From an uncultured Lachnospiraceae bacterium (GTDB taxonomy: Bacteria; Bacillota; Clostridia; Lachnospirales; Lachnospiraceae), in the NCBI GenBank assembly GCA_910588775.1, contig CAJURH010000019.1, positions 1 to 50,335 on the forward strand: a stretch of DNA of 50,335 nt. Direction: 5' to 3'. The stretch's first letter is position 1; each line of letters opens with the position of its first letter. A program made the translations under genes and the position numbers. Below are positions 23,440-31,632 of the stretch, in pieces. The notes under the pieces are model-generated. The model made no database searches. It saw only the letters and a program-made list of their open reading frames with translations, and was not told the origin of the DNA.

Positions 23440-25113
23440 ATGGAAAAAGCTTGGTGGAAAGAATGCGTTGTCTATCAGATTTATCCCAGAAGTTTCTGTG
23501 ATAGTAACGGAGACGGGGTGGGTGATTTGAATGGCATTACAGGTAAGCTGGGGTATTTAAAGGATCTGGGGGTGGATGTCATCTGGCTTTCGCCGGTGTA
23601 TCAGTCCCCCAATGATGACAATGGTTATGATATCAGTGATTACCAGGCGATTATGGAAGAATTCGGCACGATGGAGGATTTTGACCGTATGCTTTATACA
23701 GCTCATGAACAGGGGCTGAAAATCATGATGGATTTGGTGGTCAATCACACTTCGGACGAACACGTCTGGTTTAGACGGAGCAGAAAGTCCAGAGAGAATC
23801 CATACAGGGATTATTATATCTGGAGAGATGGCAGGGAAGGGAAGGAGCCCAATAACTGGGGTTCCTGTTTTGGCGGGTCCGCCTGGCAGTACGATGGCGC
23901 CACGGATATGTACTATCTGCATTTATTTTCTAGGAAACAGCCGGATCTGAACTGGGATAATCCGAAAGTGCGAAAAGAAGTCTTTGAGATGATGACCTGG
24001 TGGTGCGAAAAGGGGATCGACGGCTTTCGCATGGATGTAATCAGTTTAATCTCCAAACAGCCTCAACTGCCCGACGGTCCGGTGGGAGAAGGCGGTTACG
24101 GGGATTTCAGTCCTTATGTGGCCAACGGCCCTCATGTGCATGAGTATCTTCAAGAGATGAATGAGTCGGTTTTATCCAAGTACGATCTGATTACGGTGGG
24201 CGAATGTTCTGGCGTGACGGTGGAGGAGGCGAAAAAATACGCCGCGTCTTCTAATAAAGAACTGAATATGGTCTTCCAGTTTGAGCATATGGATGTGGAC
24301 GGCGGCGAGGGATTCAAGTGGAACCATAAGAAGATGCATTTGCCAGAGCTAAAAGCAGTCTTGTCCAAATGGCAGGTAAGCCTTCAGGGCAAAGCCTGGA
24401 ACAGCCTTTATTGGTGCAACCACGATCAGCCACGGATTGTGTCGCGGCTGGGGGATGACAGGGAAGAATACCGGGAGCTGTCTGCGAAAATGCTGGGAAC
24501 TTGTCTGCATATGATGCAGGGAACGCCCTATATTTATCAGGGGGAGGAATTGGGCATGACCAATTATCCTTTCTCGTCCATGGAAGATTTCCGGGATATT
24601 GAGAGCATTCACGCATATCAGGAATATACGGAAAAAGGGATTGTAAAGCCGGATGACATGTTCGACTATGTGCGCTATAAAAGCCGTGATAATTCCCGAA
24701 CGCCCATGCAGTGGGACGACACGGACAATGGCGGTTTCACTTCGGGAACGCCCTGGATAGGGGTGAATCCCAATTACAAAACTGTCAATGTCAAAGAACA
24801 GCGAAATAGGGCTGATTCCGTGTTTCATTATTATCAGAAATTGATTTCGCTGCGCAAGCAGTATGAAATTATTGTTTATGGAACTTATGAATTGTTGCTG
24901 CCAGATCACGAAAGGCTGTATGCATATACGCGGGCTTTAGGCGATCAGAAATTACTGACTGTCTGCAATTTTTCTGAAGAGCGGCAAAATTATGAACCGC
25001 CAAAAGAATTCGTGGAGGGTCAGGCGAAGCGGCTGATTTCTAATTATGAACAGGTGAGTTTGGAAATTCAGATGACGCTGCGGCCATACGAAGCGATGGT
25101 TTATTGGTTGTAA
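23440..25113 (+). CDS. GH13 alpha-glucosidase (oligo-1,6-glucosidase / MalL type)
   Basis: 557 aa, cytosolic. The start WWKECVVYQIYPRSFCDSNG followed by GVGDLNGITGKLGYL is typical of GH13 subfamily 31. Catalytic residues: nucleophile Asp in DGFRMDVI, acid/base Glu in TVGECSGV, transition-state Asp in NHDQPR. VVNHTSDEH is conserved region I; the residue after nucleophile and the Val-rich region are compatible with 1,6- or 1,4-linked oligosaccharide hydrolysis (isomaltose, sucrose, trehalose-6-P relatives cannot be separated by eye). No sugar transporter is adjacent. GGGGGTC upstream gives the ribosome binding site. Divergent from a putative sugar-sensing lipoprotein-kinase pair, which may or may not be functional linkage. 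Confidence 0.9.
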   Translation: MEKAWWKECVVYQIYPRSFCDSNGDGVGDLNGITGKLGYLKDLGVDVIWLSPVYQSPNDDNGYDISDYQAIMEEFGTMEDFDRMLYTAHEQGLKIMMDLVVNHTSDEHVWFRRSRKSRENPYRDYYIWRDGREGKEPNNWGSCFGGSAWQYDGATDMYYLHLFSRKQPDLNWDNPKVRKEVFEMMTWWCEKGIDGFRMDVISLISKQPQLPDGPVGEGGYGDFSPYVANGPHVHEYLQEMNESVLSKYDLITVGECSGVTVEEAKKYAASSNKELNMVFQFEHMDVDGGEGFKWNHKKMHLPELKAVLSKWQVSLQGKAWNSLYWCNHDQPRIVSRLGDDREEYRELSAKMLGTCLHMMQGTPYIYQGEELGMTNYPFSSMEDFRDIESIHAYQEYTEKGIVKPDDMFDYVRYKSRDNSRTPMQWDDTDNGGFTSGTPWIGVNPNYKTVNVKEQRNRADSVFHYYQKLISLRKQYEIIVYGTYELLLPDHERLYAYTRALGDQKLLTVCNFSEERQNYEPPKEFVEGQAKRLISNYEQVSLEIQMTLRPYEAMVYWL

Positions 25114-25139
25114 TTCTTGTACAACCATCTTGAAAATTA

Positions 25140-25168
25140 TTGCGAAGACATTTTTTCTATGCTAAAAT
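25140..25168 (+). promoter_or_regulatory. Promoter of the REC-GGDEF-EAL gene
   Basis: TTGCGA (25140-25145), 17-nt spacer, TAAAAT (25163-25168), 59 nt before ATG 25228. Confidence 0.5.
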
Positions 25169-25227
25169 GATATTGTTGAGCCTGCCAGTGATCAACAATA
25201 TTTACAATAATGGGGTGAAACATAGTG

Positions 25228-26892
25228 ATGTTACAAAAAAAGATATTAGTGGTAGAAGATAATTGGATCAACCGGGAGATGCTATGTGAGATATTGTCTT
25301 CCACATATAAAGTTTTGGAAGCGGAAAACGGTCAGGAAGCGCTTGACGTTCTGGAGGAATATGGCGAAGAGATTTCGCTTATTTTATTAGATATAGTAAT
25401 GCCTGTGATGGATGGATACACGTTCCTTTCGCATATGAAAGCCAATTCGAACTATTCGTCTATTCCTGTCATTGTAGCCACACAGAGTGACCGGGAGGCC
25501 GATGAGGTTGCGGCTCTGTCCCATGGCGCCACGGATTTTGTGTCGAAACCGTATAAGCCGCAGATTATTCTTCACCGGGTGGCCAGCATCATCCATCTGC
25601 GTGAAACTTCGGCTATGATGCACCGGGTGCAGTATGACAGGCTGACAGGGCTCTACAGCAAGGAATTTTTCTATCACAGCGCCAATAATATTTTGAAACA
25701 GCATCCAGATCAGGAATATGATATGGTTTGTTCGGATATTGAGAATTTTAAGCTGATTAATGATGTATTCGGCATGCCGGCGGGCGATCAGCTTCTTTGC
25801 AGAGTGGCGGATGTGTACAGGGAGATTGTGGGTGAGCAGGGTATATGCTGCCATCTGAACGCAGACCAGTTTGTGTGCCTGATAGAGCGGGAACACTGGG
25901 AATATACCGATGATTTGTTTAAGAAAGTGGATGACCAGATCCGCAGCATGACCAATATGAAGAATGTGACGATGAAATGGGGAATCTACCATATCAAAGA
26001 TCGGTCACTTCTTGCGGAGCAGATGTTTGACAGGGCTTTCATGGCTGCCCGCAGCATTTGGGGACAGTATGGAAAGCATTTCCTTACCTACAACGACGAT
26101 ATGCATAATAAGCTGGTGCGGGAGCAGGCGATTACCGGCGTTATGGAGACGGCGCTGGAAGAGGAGCAGTTTGAGGTCTACTTGCAGCCCCAGTACAACA
26201 TTAAGACAAATAGTCTGTCGGGCGCCGAAGCTTTGGTGCGTTGGAACCATCCGGAATGGGGATTCCAGTCGCCGGGCGAGTTCATTCCTCTCTTTGAGAA
26301 AAACGGGTTTATCACCAAATTGGATCAGTTTGTCTGGAAACGCGCCTGCGCGGTTTTGCGGGAGTGGGACGACAAAGGGTATCCGCCGGTGAATATCTCC
26401 GTGAATGTGTCTAGAGCGGATATTTATAATGTGAACTTGCCGGATATCCTGCAGGATATTATCAAAGAGTATCAGATTTCGCCGCAGCGGTTGCACCTGG
26501 AACTTACGGAAAGCGCCTATACGGAAAACCCCAGTCAGATTATTGAGAACGTGGGGCGGCTGCGTGAATTAGGATTTTTATTCGAGATGGACGATTTCGG
26601 CAGTGGATATTCGTCCCTGAATATGTTGTACAATCTGCCTATAGATGTGTTGAAGCTGGATATGGAATTTATCCGAAATGAGACGGCCAAATCCGTTACG
26701 CCAGGCATCTTATATTTTATTATTCAGATGGCTCATTCCATGAATCTGCATGTAATAGCTGAGGGCGTGGAGACCAAAGAACAGTTGGAGCGTCTGGCTT
26801 CTATTGATTGTGATTATGTGCAGGGATATTATTTTGCCAAACCGATGCCATGCAGAGAATTCGATGAATTCTTAAAAGGAATAAAAAAATAA
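25228..26892 (+). CDS. REC-GGDEF-EAL response regulator, likely c-di-GMP phosphodiesterase
   Basis: 554 aa. REC ~1-125 (ILVVEDNWINREML, acceptor Asp in SLILLDIVMPVMDGY, Lys in VSKPYKP). GGDEF-like ~140-285 (YDRLTGLYSKEFF) where the catalytic GGDEF is replaced by NADQF, so cyclase activity should be lost. EAL ~300-550 with the catalytic set in place: SGAEALVRWNHP, NISVNVSR, ELTESAYTENP, MDDFGSGYSSL, VLKLD, AEGVETKEQL and QGYYFAKPM. It should degrade c-di-GMP when its receiver is phosphorylated or unphosphorylated. GGGGTG at 25212-25217 suits ATG 25228; a GTG 3 nt earlier is possible. The hybrid kinase at 19-22 kb is the nearest candidate phosphodonor. Confidence 0.92.
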   Translation: MLQKKILVVEDNWINREMLCEILSSTYKVLEAENGQEALDVLEEYGEEISLILLDIVMPVMDGYTFLSHMKANSNYSSIPVIVATQSDREADEVAALSHGATDFVSKPYKPQIILHRVASIIHLRETSAMMHRVQYDRLTGLYSKEFFYHSANNILKQHPDQEYDMVCSDIENFKLINDVFGMPAGDQLLCRVADVYREIVGEQGICCHLNADQFVCLIEREHWEYTDDLFKKVDDQIRSMTNMKNVTMKWGIYHIKDRSLLAEQMFDRAFMAARSIWGQYGKHFLTYNDDMHNKLVREQAITGVMETALEEEQFEVYLQPQYNIKTNSLSGAEALVRWNHPEWGFQSPGEFIPLFEKNGFITKLDQFVWKRACAVLREWDDKGYPPVNISVNVSRADIYNVNLPDILQDIIKEYQISPQRLHLELTESAYTENPSQIIENVGRLRELGFLFEMDDFGSGYSSLNMLYNLPIDVLKLDMEFIRNETAKSVTPGILYFIIQMAHSMNLHVIAEGVETKEQLERLASIDCDYVQGYYFAKPMPCREFDEFLKGIKK

Positions 26893-26969
26893 TGGTATTT
26901 TTTTTAAAACAATGGTAAGATATAATAAGTGAATAATTAATTAGTAAGAATTTGCAGGAGGAATTGAGA

Positions 26970-27200
26970 ATGGCCGGGAGAGGCAGAAAGAAAAAAAATA
27001 TTTCAGTGGAAGAGGAATTGAGTATTTTGACGGAAGAGATGGCTGAGTGTGAGGAGAAAATTAAGGAATACACAAACAGAAAAAAAGAATTAAAGCAAGA
27101 GATAGAGAAAAAACAGATGGAGGCGCTCTACAAAGCCACCATGGAATCTGGAAAAAGTTTTGAGGAGGCCATTTCTCTTATTCATGAGAATAGAGAATAG
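26970..27200 (+). CDS. Small basic coiled-coil protein, unknown function
   Basis: 76 aa. Begins MAGRGRKKKNISVEEELSIL (basic, possibly nucleic-acid binding), then a long charged heptad-like helix (EEMAECEEKIKEYTNRKKEL), then FEEAISLIHENRE. The end resembles small coiled-coil proteins such as DUF4315 from conjugative elements, but similarity is not strong enough to name it. GCAGGAGG upstream supports ATG 26970. Followed by a terminator, so it is a single-gene unit; a TATAAT at 26921-26926 may be its -10. Confidence 0.65.
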   Translation: MAGRGRKKKNISVEEELSILTEEMAECEEKIKEYTNRKKELKQEIEKKQMEALYKATMESGKSFEEAISLIHENRE

Positions 27201-27217
27201 GATTTATGGAGAAAAGG

Positions 27218-27260
27218 AACCGCTATTGGAATGGGTCATACATTCATAGCGGTTTATTTC
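27218..27260 (+). terminator. Terminator between the coiled-coil gene and nfo
   Basis: Stem AACCGCTAT (27218-27226) with ATAGCGGTT (27246-27254), then TATTTC. Stem is perfect; the T-run is interrupted. Confidence 0.65.
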
Positions 27261-27286
27261 TTTCTATAAAAAAGGAGGCAGATAAG

Positions 27287-28123
27287 ATGGAGACTTTAAC
27301 AATCGGAAGCCACATTTCTTCCGCCAAAGGATATGAGGCCATGGGCAAAACAGCCGTGTACATGAACGCCAATACCTTTGCCTTTTTTACCAGGAATCCC
27401 CGTGGCGGAAAGGCCAAGGAGATCAAAGAGGCGGATGTGGAAAAGTACAAAGAGATTGCCAAAGTGCATCAATTTGGGAAAATCGTGGCCCATGCGCCTT
27501 ATACGTTAAACGCTTGCGCGGCCAGGGAGGACCTGCGGGAATTCGCCAGAAATACCATGGAAGATGATCTGAAGCGAATGGAATATATTCCGGGTAATTA
27601 TTACAATTTTCACCCGGGAAGTCATGTAGGGCAGGGCGCCCAGACGGGAATCGAAAAGATTGCCCAAGTGTTAAATGAGGTGTTGGATCGGAAGTGGAAT
27701 ACCATGGTTTTATTGGAGACTATGGCGGGAAAAGGCACGGAAGTGGGAAGGACTTTTGAGGAGCTTCGGGAGATTATGGACCGGGTAAAATGCCAGGAGA
27801 AATTGGGGGTTTGTCTGGATACCTGTCACGTGTGGGACGGCGGATACGATATTGTCGGCGACTTGGACGGGGTGGTGCAGGAATTCGACCGGGTCATTGG
27901 TTTGGAACATTTGAAAGCCATTCATTTAAATGACAGCAAGAATCCCTTGGGAAGCCATAAAGACCGTCATGCCAAGATCGGAGAAGGGGAAATTGGCCTG
28001 GAAGCGCTCTCGGCGGTGACCCGGCATCCGGCGCTGCGGAATCTGCCTTTTATTCTGGAAACGCCCAACGATGAGGATGGGTGGGCCCAGGAGATTCGTA
28101 TATTGCGGGAACGCTTTGTGTGA
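27287..28123 (+). CDS. nfo: Endonuclease IV (AP endonuclease)
   Basis: 278 aa from METLTIGSHISSAKGY. Family motifs: NTFAFFTRNPRGGKAKEI, HAPYTLNACA, NFHPGSHVGQG, LLETMAGKGTEVG, VCLDTCHVWDGGYD, HLNDSKNPLGSHKDRHAKIGEG-type zinc ligands (NDSKNPLGSHKDRH) and LETPNDE. It cleaves DNA at abasic sites in base excision repair and binds three zinc ions. AAAGGAGG at about 27269-27276 supports the ATG; the open frame starting at 27206 runs through the terminator and is not used. The MgtC-like gene follows after 13 nt. Confidence 0.95.
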   Translation: METLTIGSHISSAKGYEAMGKTAVYMNANTFAFFTRNPRGGKAKEIKEADVEKYKEIAKVHQFGKIVAHAPYTLNACAAREDLREFARNTMEDDLKRMEYIPGNYYNFHPGSHVGQGAQTGIEKIAQVLNEVLDRKWNTMVLLETMAGKGTEVGRTFEELREIMDRVKCQEKLGVCLDTCHVWDGGYDIVGDLDGVVQEFDRVIGLEHLKAIHLNDSKNPLGSHKDRHAKIGEGEIGLEALSAVTRHPALRNLPFILETPNDEDGWAQEIRILRERFV

Positions 28124-28136
28124 AAGAGAAGAGATT

Positions 28137-28811
28137 ATGAAAGAATTTTGGATGATACAGGTGGTCTATATTTTCCGTCTTTTGGGGGCGGCGCTGTGTG
28201 GATCGGCCATTGGCTATGAGCGGGAAAATCATCTGAAAATGGCGGGCATTCGAACTCATATGATTGTGGCAGTCACAGCCGCGCTGATGATGATTTTGTC
28301 CAAATATGGATTCTGGGATGTGTTGGAGCGTCCCGGCGTCCGGCTGGACCCATCCCGGATTGCGGCGGGCATTGTGGCCGCGGTGGGATTTCTGGGAGCC
28401 AGCGTAATCTTCACCCACGAAATGAACGTCAGCGGCCTGACCACGGCGGCGGGAATCTGGACCACCGTGGGAATCGGCATGGCGTTGGGAGCGGGCATGT
28501 ATGTGGTGGGCGTGGCCGTTACGTTGATTGTGCTGTTCTTACAATTTTTGTTTCACCGGGATTTTCAGTTTTTGAAATCCACGAAAGTGGAGCAGATTAC
28601 TCTGAAAATGGCGGAATCCGGAGATGTGGAACGGATATTGGAAAATTTGTTCACAAAAAAGAAAATTAAGATTGCCAGCGTTCATGTGGAGCGGGCGGAA
28701 ACAGGGATGTTGCTGTTGAAATTGTATGTAAAATTCCCGGCGGGCTATCAGTTGGGCGATGTTCTGCGTTTTCTCAAAGAAACGCCGGAGATTCTCTCCA
28801 TTGACCTGTAA
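28137..28811 (+). CDS. MgtC/SapB-family membrane protein
   Basis: 224 aa. N-terminal ~140 residues hold four or five membrane segments with the family motifs GSAIGYERENHLKMAGIRTH, GFLGASVIF and SGLTTAAGIWTTVGIGMALG. The C-terminal ~80 residues form a soluble ACT-like domain (KVEQITLKMAESGDVERIL). MgtC-like proteins are linked to Mg2+ limitation, pH and ATPase modulation; in commensals the role is unclear. Probably co-transcribed with nfo. A short CTCCC/GGGG hairpin with TTTTT follows at about 28820-28840, a weak terminator. Confidence 0.9.
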   Translation: MKEFWMIQVVYIFRLLGAALCGSAIGYERENHLKMAGIRTHMIVAVTAALMMILSKYGFWDVLERPGVRLDPSRIAAGIVAAVGFLGASVIFTHEMNVSGLTTAAGIWTTVGIGMALGAGMYVVGVAVTLIVLFLQFLFHRDFQFLKSTKVEQITLKMAESGDVERILENLFTKKKIKIASVHVERAETGMLLLKLYVKFPAGYQLGDVLRFLKETPEILSIDL

Positions 28812-28864
28812 CAGAGCCCGCTCCCTTCGATGGGGTTTTTGCGAAAGATTATCAATAAAGAGAC

Positions 28865-28893
28865 TTGCAAAAATCCTAGTAAATTGGTATGAT
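28865..28893 (+). promoter_or_regulatory. Promoter of the DUF2325 gene
   Basis: TTGCAA (28865-28870), 17-nt spacer, TATGAT (28888-28893), 59 nt before the ATG at 28953. Confidence 0.6.
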
Positions 28894-28952
28894 ATATCCA
28901 GAAGTTAGGGAATACTAACTAATGCAAAAATTCAAAAAAAGAGAGGGTAGAC

Positions 28953-29234
28953 ATGAGCGTTGTAATCATTGGAGGCCATGATCGGATGGTTTGTAATTAT
29001 AAAAATATTTGTAAAAAACATAAGTGCAAGGCGAAGATTTTTACCCAGATGCCCGGAGATTTTAAAAGGCAGATTGGATGTCCGGATCTGTGCGTGTTAT
29101 TTACCAACACCGTTTCCCATAAGATGGTGAAGTCCGCTCTGGATGAGGCGAAACGCAAGGAAGTGGATGTGGTGCGGTGTCATACCAGCAGCAGTTCGGC
29201 GCTGGATCAGATTTTGAAAGATTATTGCGCGTAA
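28953..29234 (+). CDS. DUF2325-family protein
   Basis: 93 aa, soluble. SVVIIGGHDRM at the start, YKNICKKHKCKAKIF, then LCVLFTNTVSHKMVKSALDE and a CHTSSSSALDQIL end match DUF2325, a small Rossmann-like family of unknown function common in Firmicutes. GAGAGGG precedes the ATG. It has its own promoter. Several cysteines (positions ~14, 20, 24, 44, 50) are notable in so small a protein. Confidence 0.85.
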   Translation: MSVVIIGGHDRMVCNYKNICKKHKCKAKIFTQMPGDFKRQIGCPDLCVLFTNTVSHKMVKSALDEAKRKEVDVVRCHTSSSSALDQILKDYCA

Positions 29235-29280
29235 GTGTCAAGAAAAACAGCTTGACACAGCCGGGCTTATGATGTATGAT
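29235..29280 (+). promoter_or_regulatory. ylxM-ffh promoter with a hairpin/operator over its -35
   Basis: TTGACA (29252-29257), 17-nt spacer, TATGAT (29275-29280), 18 nt before the ylxM ATG. The -35 lies inside a perfect inverted repeat GTGTCAAG (29235-29242) / CTTGACAC (29251-29258) that begins right after the DUF2325 stop codon. The repeat could be an operator or part of a weak terminator. Confidence 0.65.
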
Positions 29281-29297
29281 AGGCAAGGTGATTACGG

Positions 29298-29621
29298 ATG
29301 GAAAAGATTTTGATGCAGACGCTGCTGTTTGATTTTTATGGAGAGCTGCTGACCAAGAAGCAGCAGGAAATTTACCAGCAAGTGGTTTTGGAGGATTATT
29401 CCTTAAGCGAGGTGGCGCAGCAGTTGTCTATCAGCAGACAGGGAGTGCATGATATGCTCCGCAGATGCAAAAGCGCTTTGGAAGAGTACGAGGGAAAGCT
29501 GCATCTGGTGGAGCGTTTTGTAAAGATTCGGGAAGAAGTCCATCAAATTCAGAGATTATCCAGGGAGCACAAGATCAGGGAAATAGAAGCCATTGCCGGC
29601 AGGATTTTAGATGAGCTGTAG
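29298..29621 (+). CDS. ylxM: YlxM, UPF0122 DNA-binding-like protein
   Basis: 107 aa. The sequence LLFDFYGELLTKKQQEIYQQ then YSLSEVAQQLSISRQGVHDM is a sigma-70 region 4-like HTH, the hallmark of YlxM/UPF0122. It is coded directly before ffh (17-nt gap), its conserved position in Firmicutes, where it is thought to influence signal-recognition-particle function. GGTGATTACGG before the ATG is a modest ribosome binding site. Confidence 0.95.
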   Translation: MEKILMQTLLFDFYGELLTKKQQEIYQQVVLEDYSLSEVAQQLSISRQGVHDMLRRCKSALEEYEGKLHLVERFVKIREEVHQIQRLSREHKIREIEAIAGRILDEL

Positions 29622-29638
29622 AGACAGGGAGAGAATTC

Positions 29639-30982
29639 ATGGCTTTTGAAAGTTTAAGCGAGAAGCTGCAGAATGTATTTAAGAATTTAAGAAGCAAAGG
29701 CCGATTGACTGAGGCGGACGTGAAGGCGGCCCTCAAGGAAGTCAAGTTGGCTCTGCTGGAGGCGGATGTTAACTTCAAGGTAGTCCGGCGGTTTGTGAAA
29801 TCGGTGCAGGAGCAGGCAATCGGCCAGGATGTGATGAATGGACTGAATCCGGGCCAGATGGTGATTAAGATCGTAAACGAACAGTTGGTGGAGTTGATGG
29901 GAAGCGAGACGGTTGAGCTGCCCATGAATGCAAGCGGGATTACTGTGTTTATGATGGTTGGCCTGCAAGGCGCGGGAAAAACCACCACGGTGGCCAAGCT
30001 GGCCGGAAAGCTGAAGTCAAAGGGCAAAAATCCCTTATTGGTGGCCTGTGACGTATACCGGCCCGCCGCTATCACCCAGTTGCAGGTGAACGGTGAGAAG
30101 CAGGGCGTGGAAGTATTTACCATGGGAGACAAGCAAAGCCCGGTGGATATCGCCAAAGGCGCCATGGAACATGCGAAAGCCAATGGGCAAAATGTGGTGC
30201 TTTTAGATACGGCAGGGCGTCTCCATGTGGATGAAGACATGATGCAGGAGCTGGCGGACATTAAGGAGCAGGTGGCGGTGGACGCTACGGTGCTGGTGGT
30301 GGACGCCATGACCGGGCAGGACGCGGTGAACGTATCCGAGACATTTCAGGAGAAAGTGGGCATTGACGGCGTAATCTTAACGAAGCTGGACGGTGACGCC
30401 AGGGGCGGAGCCGCTTTGTCCATTCGGGAAGTGATTGGCAAACCCATTTACTTTGTGGGAATGGGCGAAAAGCTTTCCGATCTGGAGCAGTTTTATCCGG
30501 AGCGGATGGCTTCCCGAATTCTGGGCATGGGCGATGTGATGAGCTTAATTGAGAAAGCGGAAGCTCAGATTGACGAGGCCAAGGCCCGAGAGATGGAGAA
30601 GAAGTTTAAGAAAGCGGAATTTGGCTTCGATGATTATCTGGAAAGCATGGAGCAGATGAAGAACATGGGCGGGTTGCAGAGCGTATTGAGCATGTTGCCC
30701 GGCATTGGCGGCAAGATGAAAGAGCTGGAGAGCATGATCGATGAAAAAGACATGATGCATAAGGAAGCCATTATACTTTCGATGACGCCTCAGGAAAGGT
30801 CGAATCCGTCGCTGTTGAATGTTTCCAGGAAGAATCGGATTGCCAAAGGCTGTGGGCTGGATATTTCCGAAGTCAACCGCTTGGTCAAGCAGTTTGAGCA
30901 GGCCAGGAAAATGATGAAGAAAATGCCCGGTCTGATGGGAGGAAAAGGTGGAAAAAGAGGCGGTTTCAAATTGCCTTTTTAA
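29639..30982 (+). CDS. ffh: Signal recognition particle GTPase Ffh
   Basis: 447 aa. N domain 1-~95, GTPase G domain with P-loop GLQGAGKTTTVAKLAG, DTAGRLH, and TKLDGDARGGAALS, then the methionine-rich M domain that binds 4.5S/6S RNA and signal peptides (MLPGIGGKMKEL, SRKNRIAKG, RKMMKKMPGLMGG). Targets nascent membrane proteins to the translocase with FtsY. Start MAFESLSEKLQNVFKNLRSK is the family standard. Second gene of the ylxM operon and 35 nt before rpsP. Confidence 0.98.
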   Translation: MAFESLSEKLQNVFKNLRSKGRLTEADVKAALKEVKLALLEADVNFKVVRRFVKSVQEQAIGQDVMNGLNPGQMVIKIVNEQLVELMGSETVELPMNASGITVFMMVGLQGAGKTTTVAKLAGKLKSKGKNPLLVACDVYRPAAITQLQVNGEKQGVEVFTMGDKQSPVDIAKGAMEHAKANGQNVVLLDTAGRLHVDEDMMQELADIKEQVAVDATVLVVDAMTGQDAVNVSETFQEKVGIDGVILTKLDGDARGGAALSIREVIGKPIYFVGMGEKLSDLEQFYPERMASRILGMGDVMSLIEKAEAQIDEAKAREMEKKFKKAEFGFDDYLESMEQMKNMGGLQSVLSMLPGIGGKMKELESMIDEKDMMHKEAIILSMTPQERSNPSLLNVSRKNRIAKGCGLDISEVNRLVKQFEQARKMMKKMPGLMGGKGGKRGGFKLPF

Positions 30983-31017
30983 TAGATGAACAAACAATAC
31001 AAATGGAGGTAAGAAAA

Positions 31018-31263
31018 ATGGCAGTAAAAATTAGATTGAGAAGAATGGGACGTAAGAAAGCGCCTTTTTATAGGATTGTGGTTGCGGATTCCAGATCCCC
31101 CAGGGATGGCAAATGTATTGAAGAGATCGGCACATACGATCCCAACTGTGATCCCAGCGTTTACAAGGTGGACGAAGAAAAAGCGAAGAAATGGCTGGCC
31201 ACTGGCGCGCAGCCTACAGAAGTCGTAAGCAAGATTTTCAAACTGGCAGGAATTGAGAAATAA
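31018..31263 (+). CDS. rpsP: 30S ribosomal protein S16
   Basis: 81 aa, the standard length. Sequence MAVKIRLRRMGRKKAPFYRI then VVADSRSPRDGKCIEEIG is unmistakable. GGAGGTAAGAAAA precedes ATG 31018; the frame is open five codons earlier without conservation. Follows ffh and precedes khpA, the conserved Firmicute order. Confidence 0.98.
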   Translation: MAVKIRLRRMGRKKAPFYRIVVADSRSPRDGKCIEEIGTYDPNCDPSVYKVDEEKAKKWLATGAQPTEVVSKIFKLAGIEK

Positions 31264-31293
31264 ATCACATTGCACGGCGCCGGGGAGGGATAT

Positions 31294-31521
31294 ATGAAAG
31301 ACTTGGTGGAAGTGATCGCAAAATCCCTTGTGGAGAATCCCGATGAAGTAGTGGTGACGGAGACGGAAAAGGAAGACGCCATCTATGTGGAGTTGAAGGT
31401 GGGCGCTTCGGACATGGGAAAGGTTATTGGCAAACAGGGGCGTATTGCGAAAGCCATACGTACAGTGGTCAAAGCCGCTTCATCGAAAGCAAATAAGAAG
31501 GTTATTGTAGATATTTTGTAA
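31294..31521 (+). CDS. khpA: KhpA, KH-domain RNA-binding protein
   Basis: 75 aa, a single KH domain with the GxxG loop in VIGKQGRIAKAIRTVVKAA. KhpA acts with KhpB/Jag in RNA binding and cell-elongation control in Gram-positive bacteria. GGGGAGGG upstream supports ATG 31294. Followed by a hairpin before rimM, so part of transcription may stop here. Confidence 0.95.
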   Translation: MKDLVEVIAKSLVENPDEVVVTETEKEDAIYVELKVGASDMGKVIGKQGRIAKAIRTVVKAASSKANKKVIVDIL

Positions 31522-31532
31522 CCGAAAAATTG

Positions 31533-31575
31533 AGGCTGTCTCAAAAGCGATTTTTGGGGACGGCCTTATCTTTTA
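31533..31575 (+). terminator. Terminator-like hairpin between khpA and rimM
   Basis: Ten-bp stem AGGCTGTCTC (31533-31542) with GGGACGGCCT (31557-31566), two G-T pairs, followed by TATCTTTTA. It could reduce read-through from rpsP-khpA into rimM-trmD, or be an RNA-processing site. A TTTATACAGTTTTT stretch follows, and the 110-nt gap is long for this operon. Confidence 0.55.
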
Positions 31576-31632
31576 TACAGTTTTTAGGAAATATCTATTT
31601 ACTGCGTTGAGTGTGAGGAGTTTATAACATAT

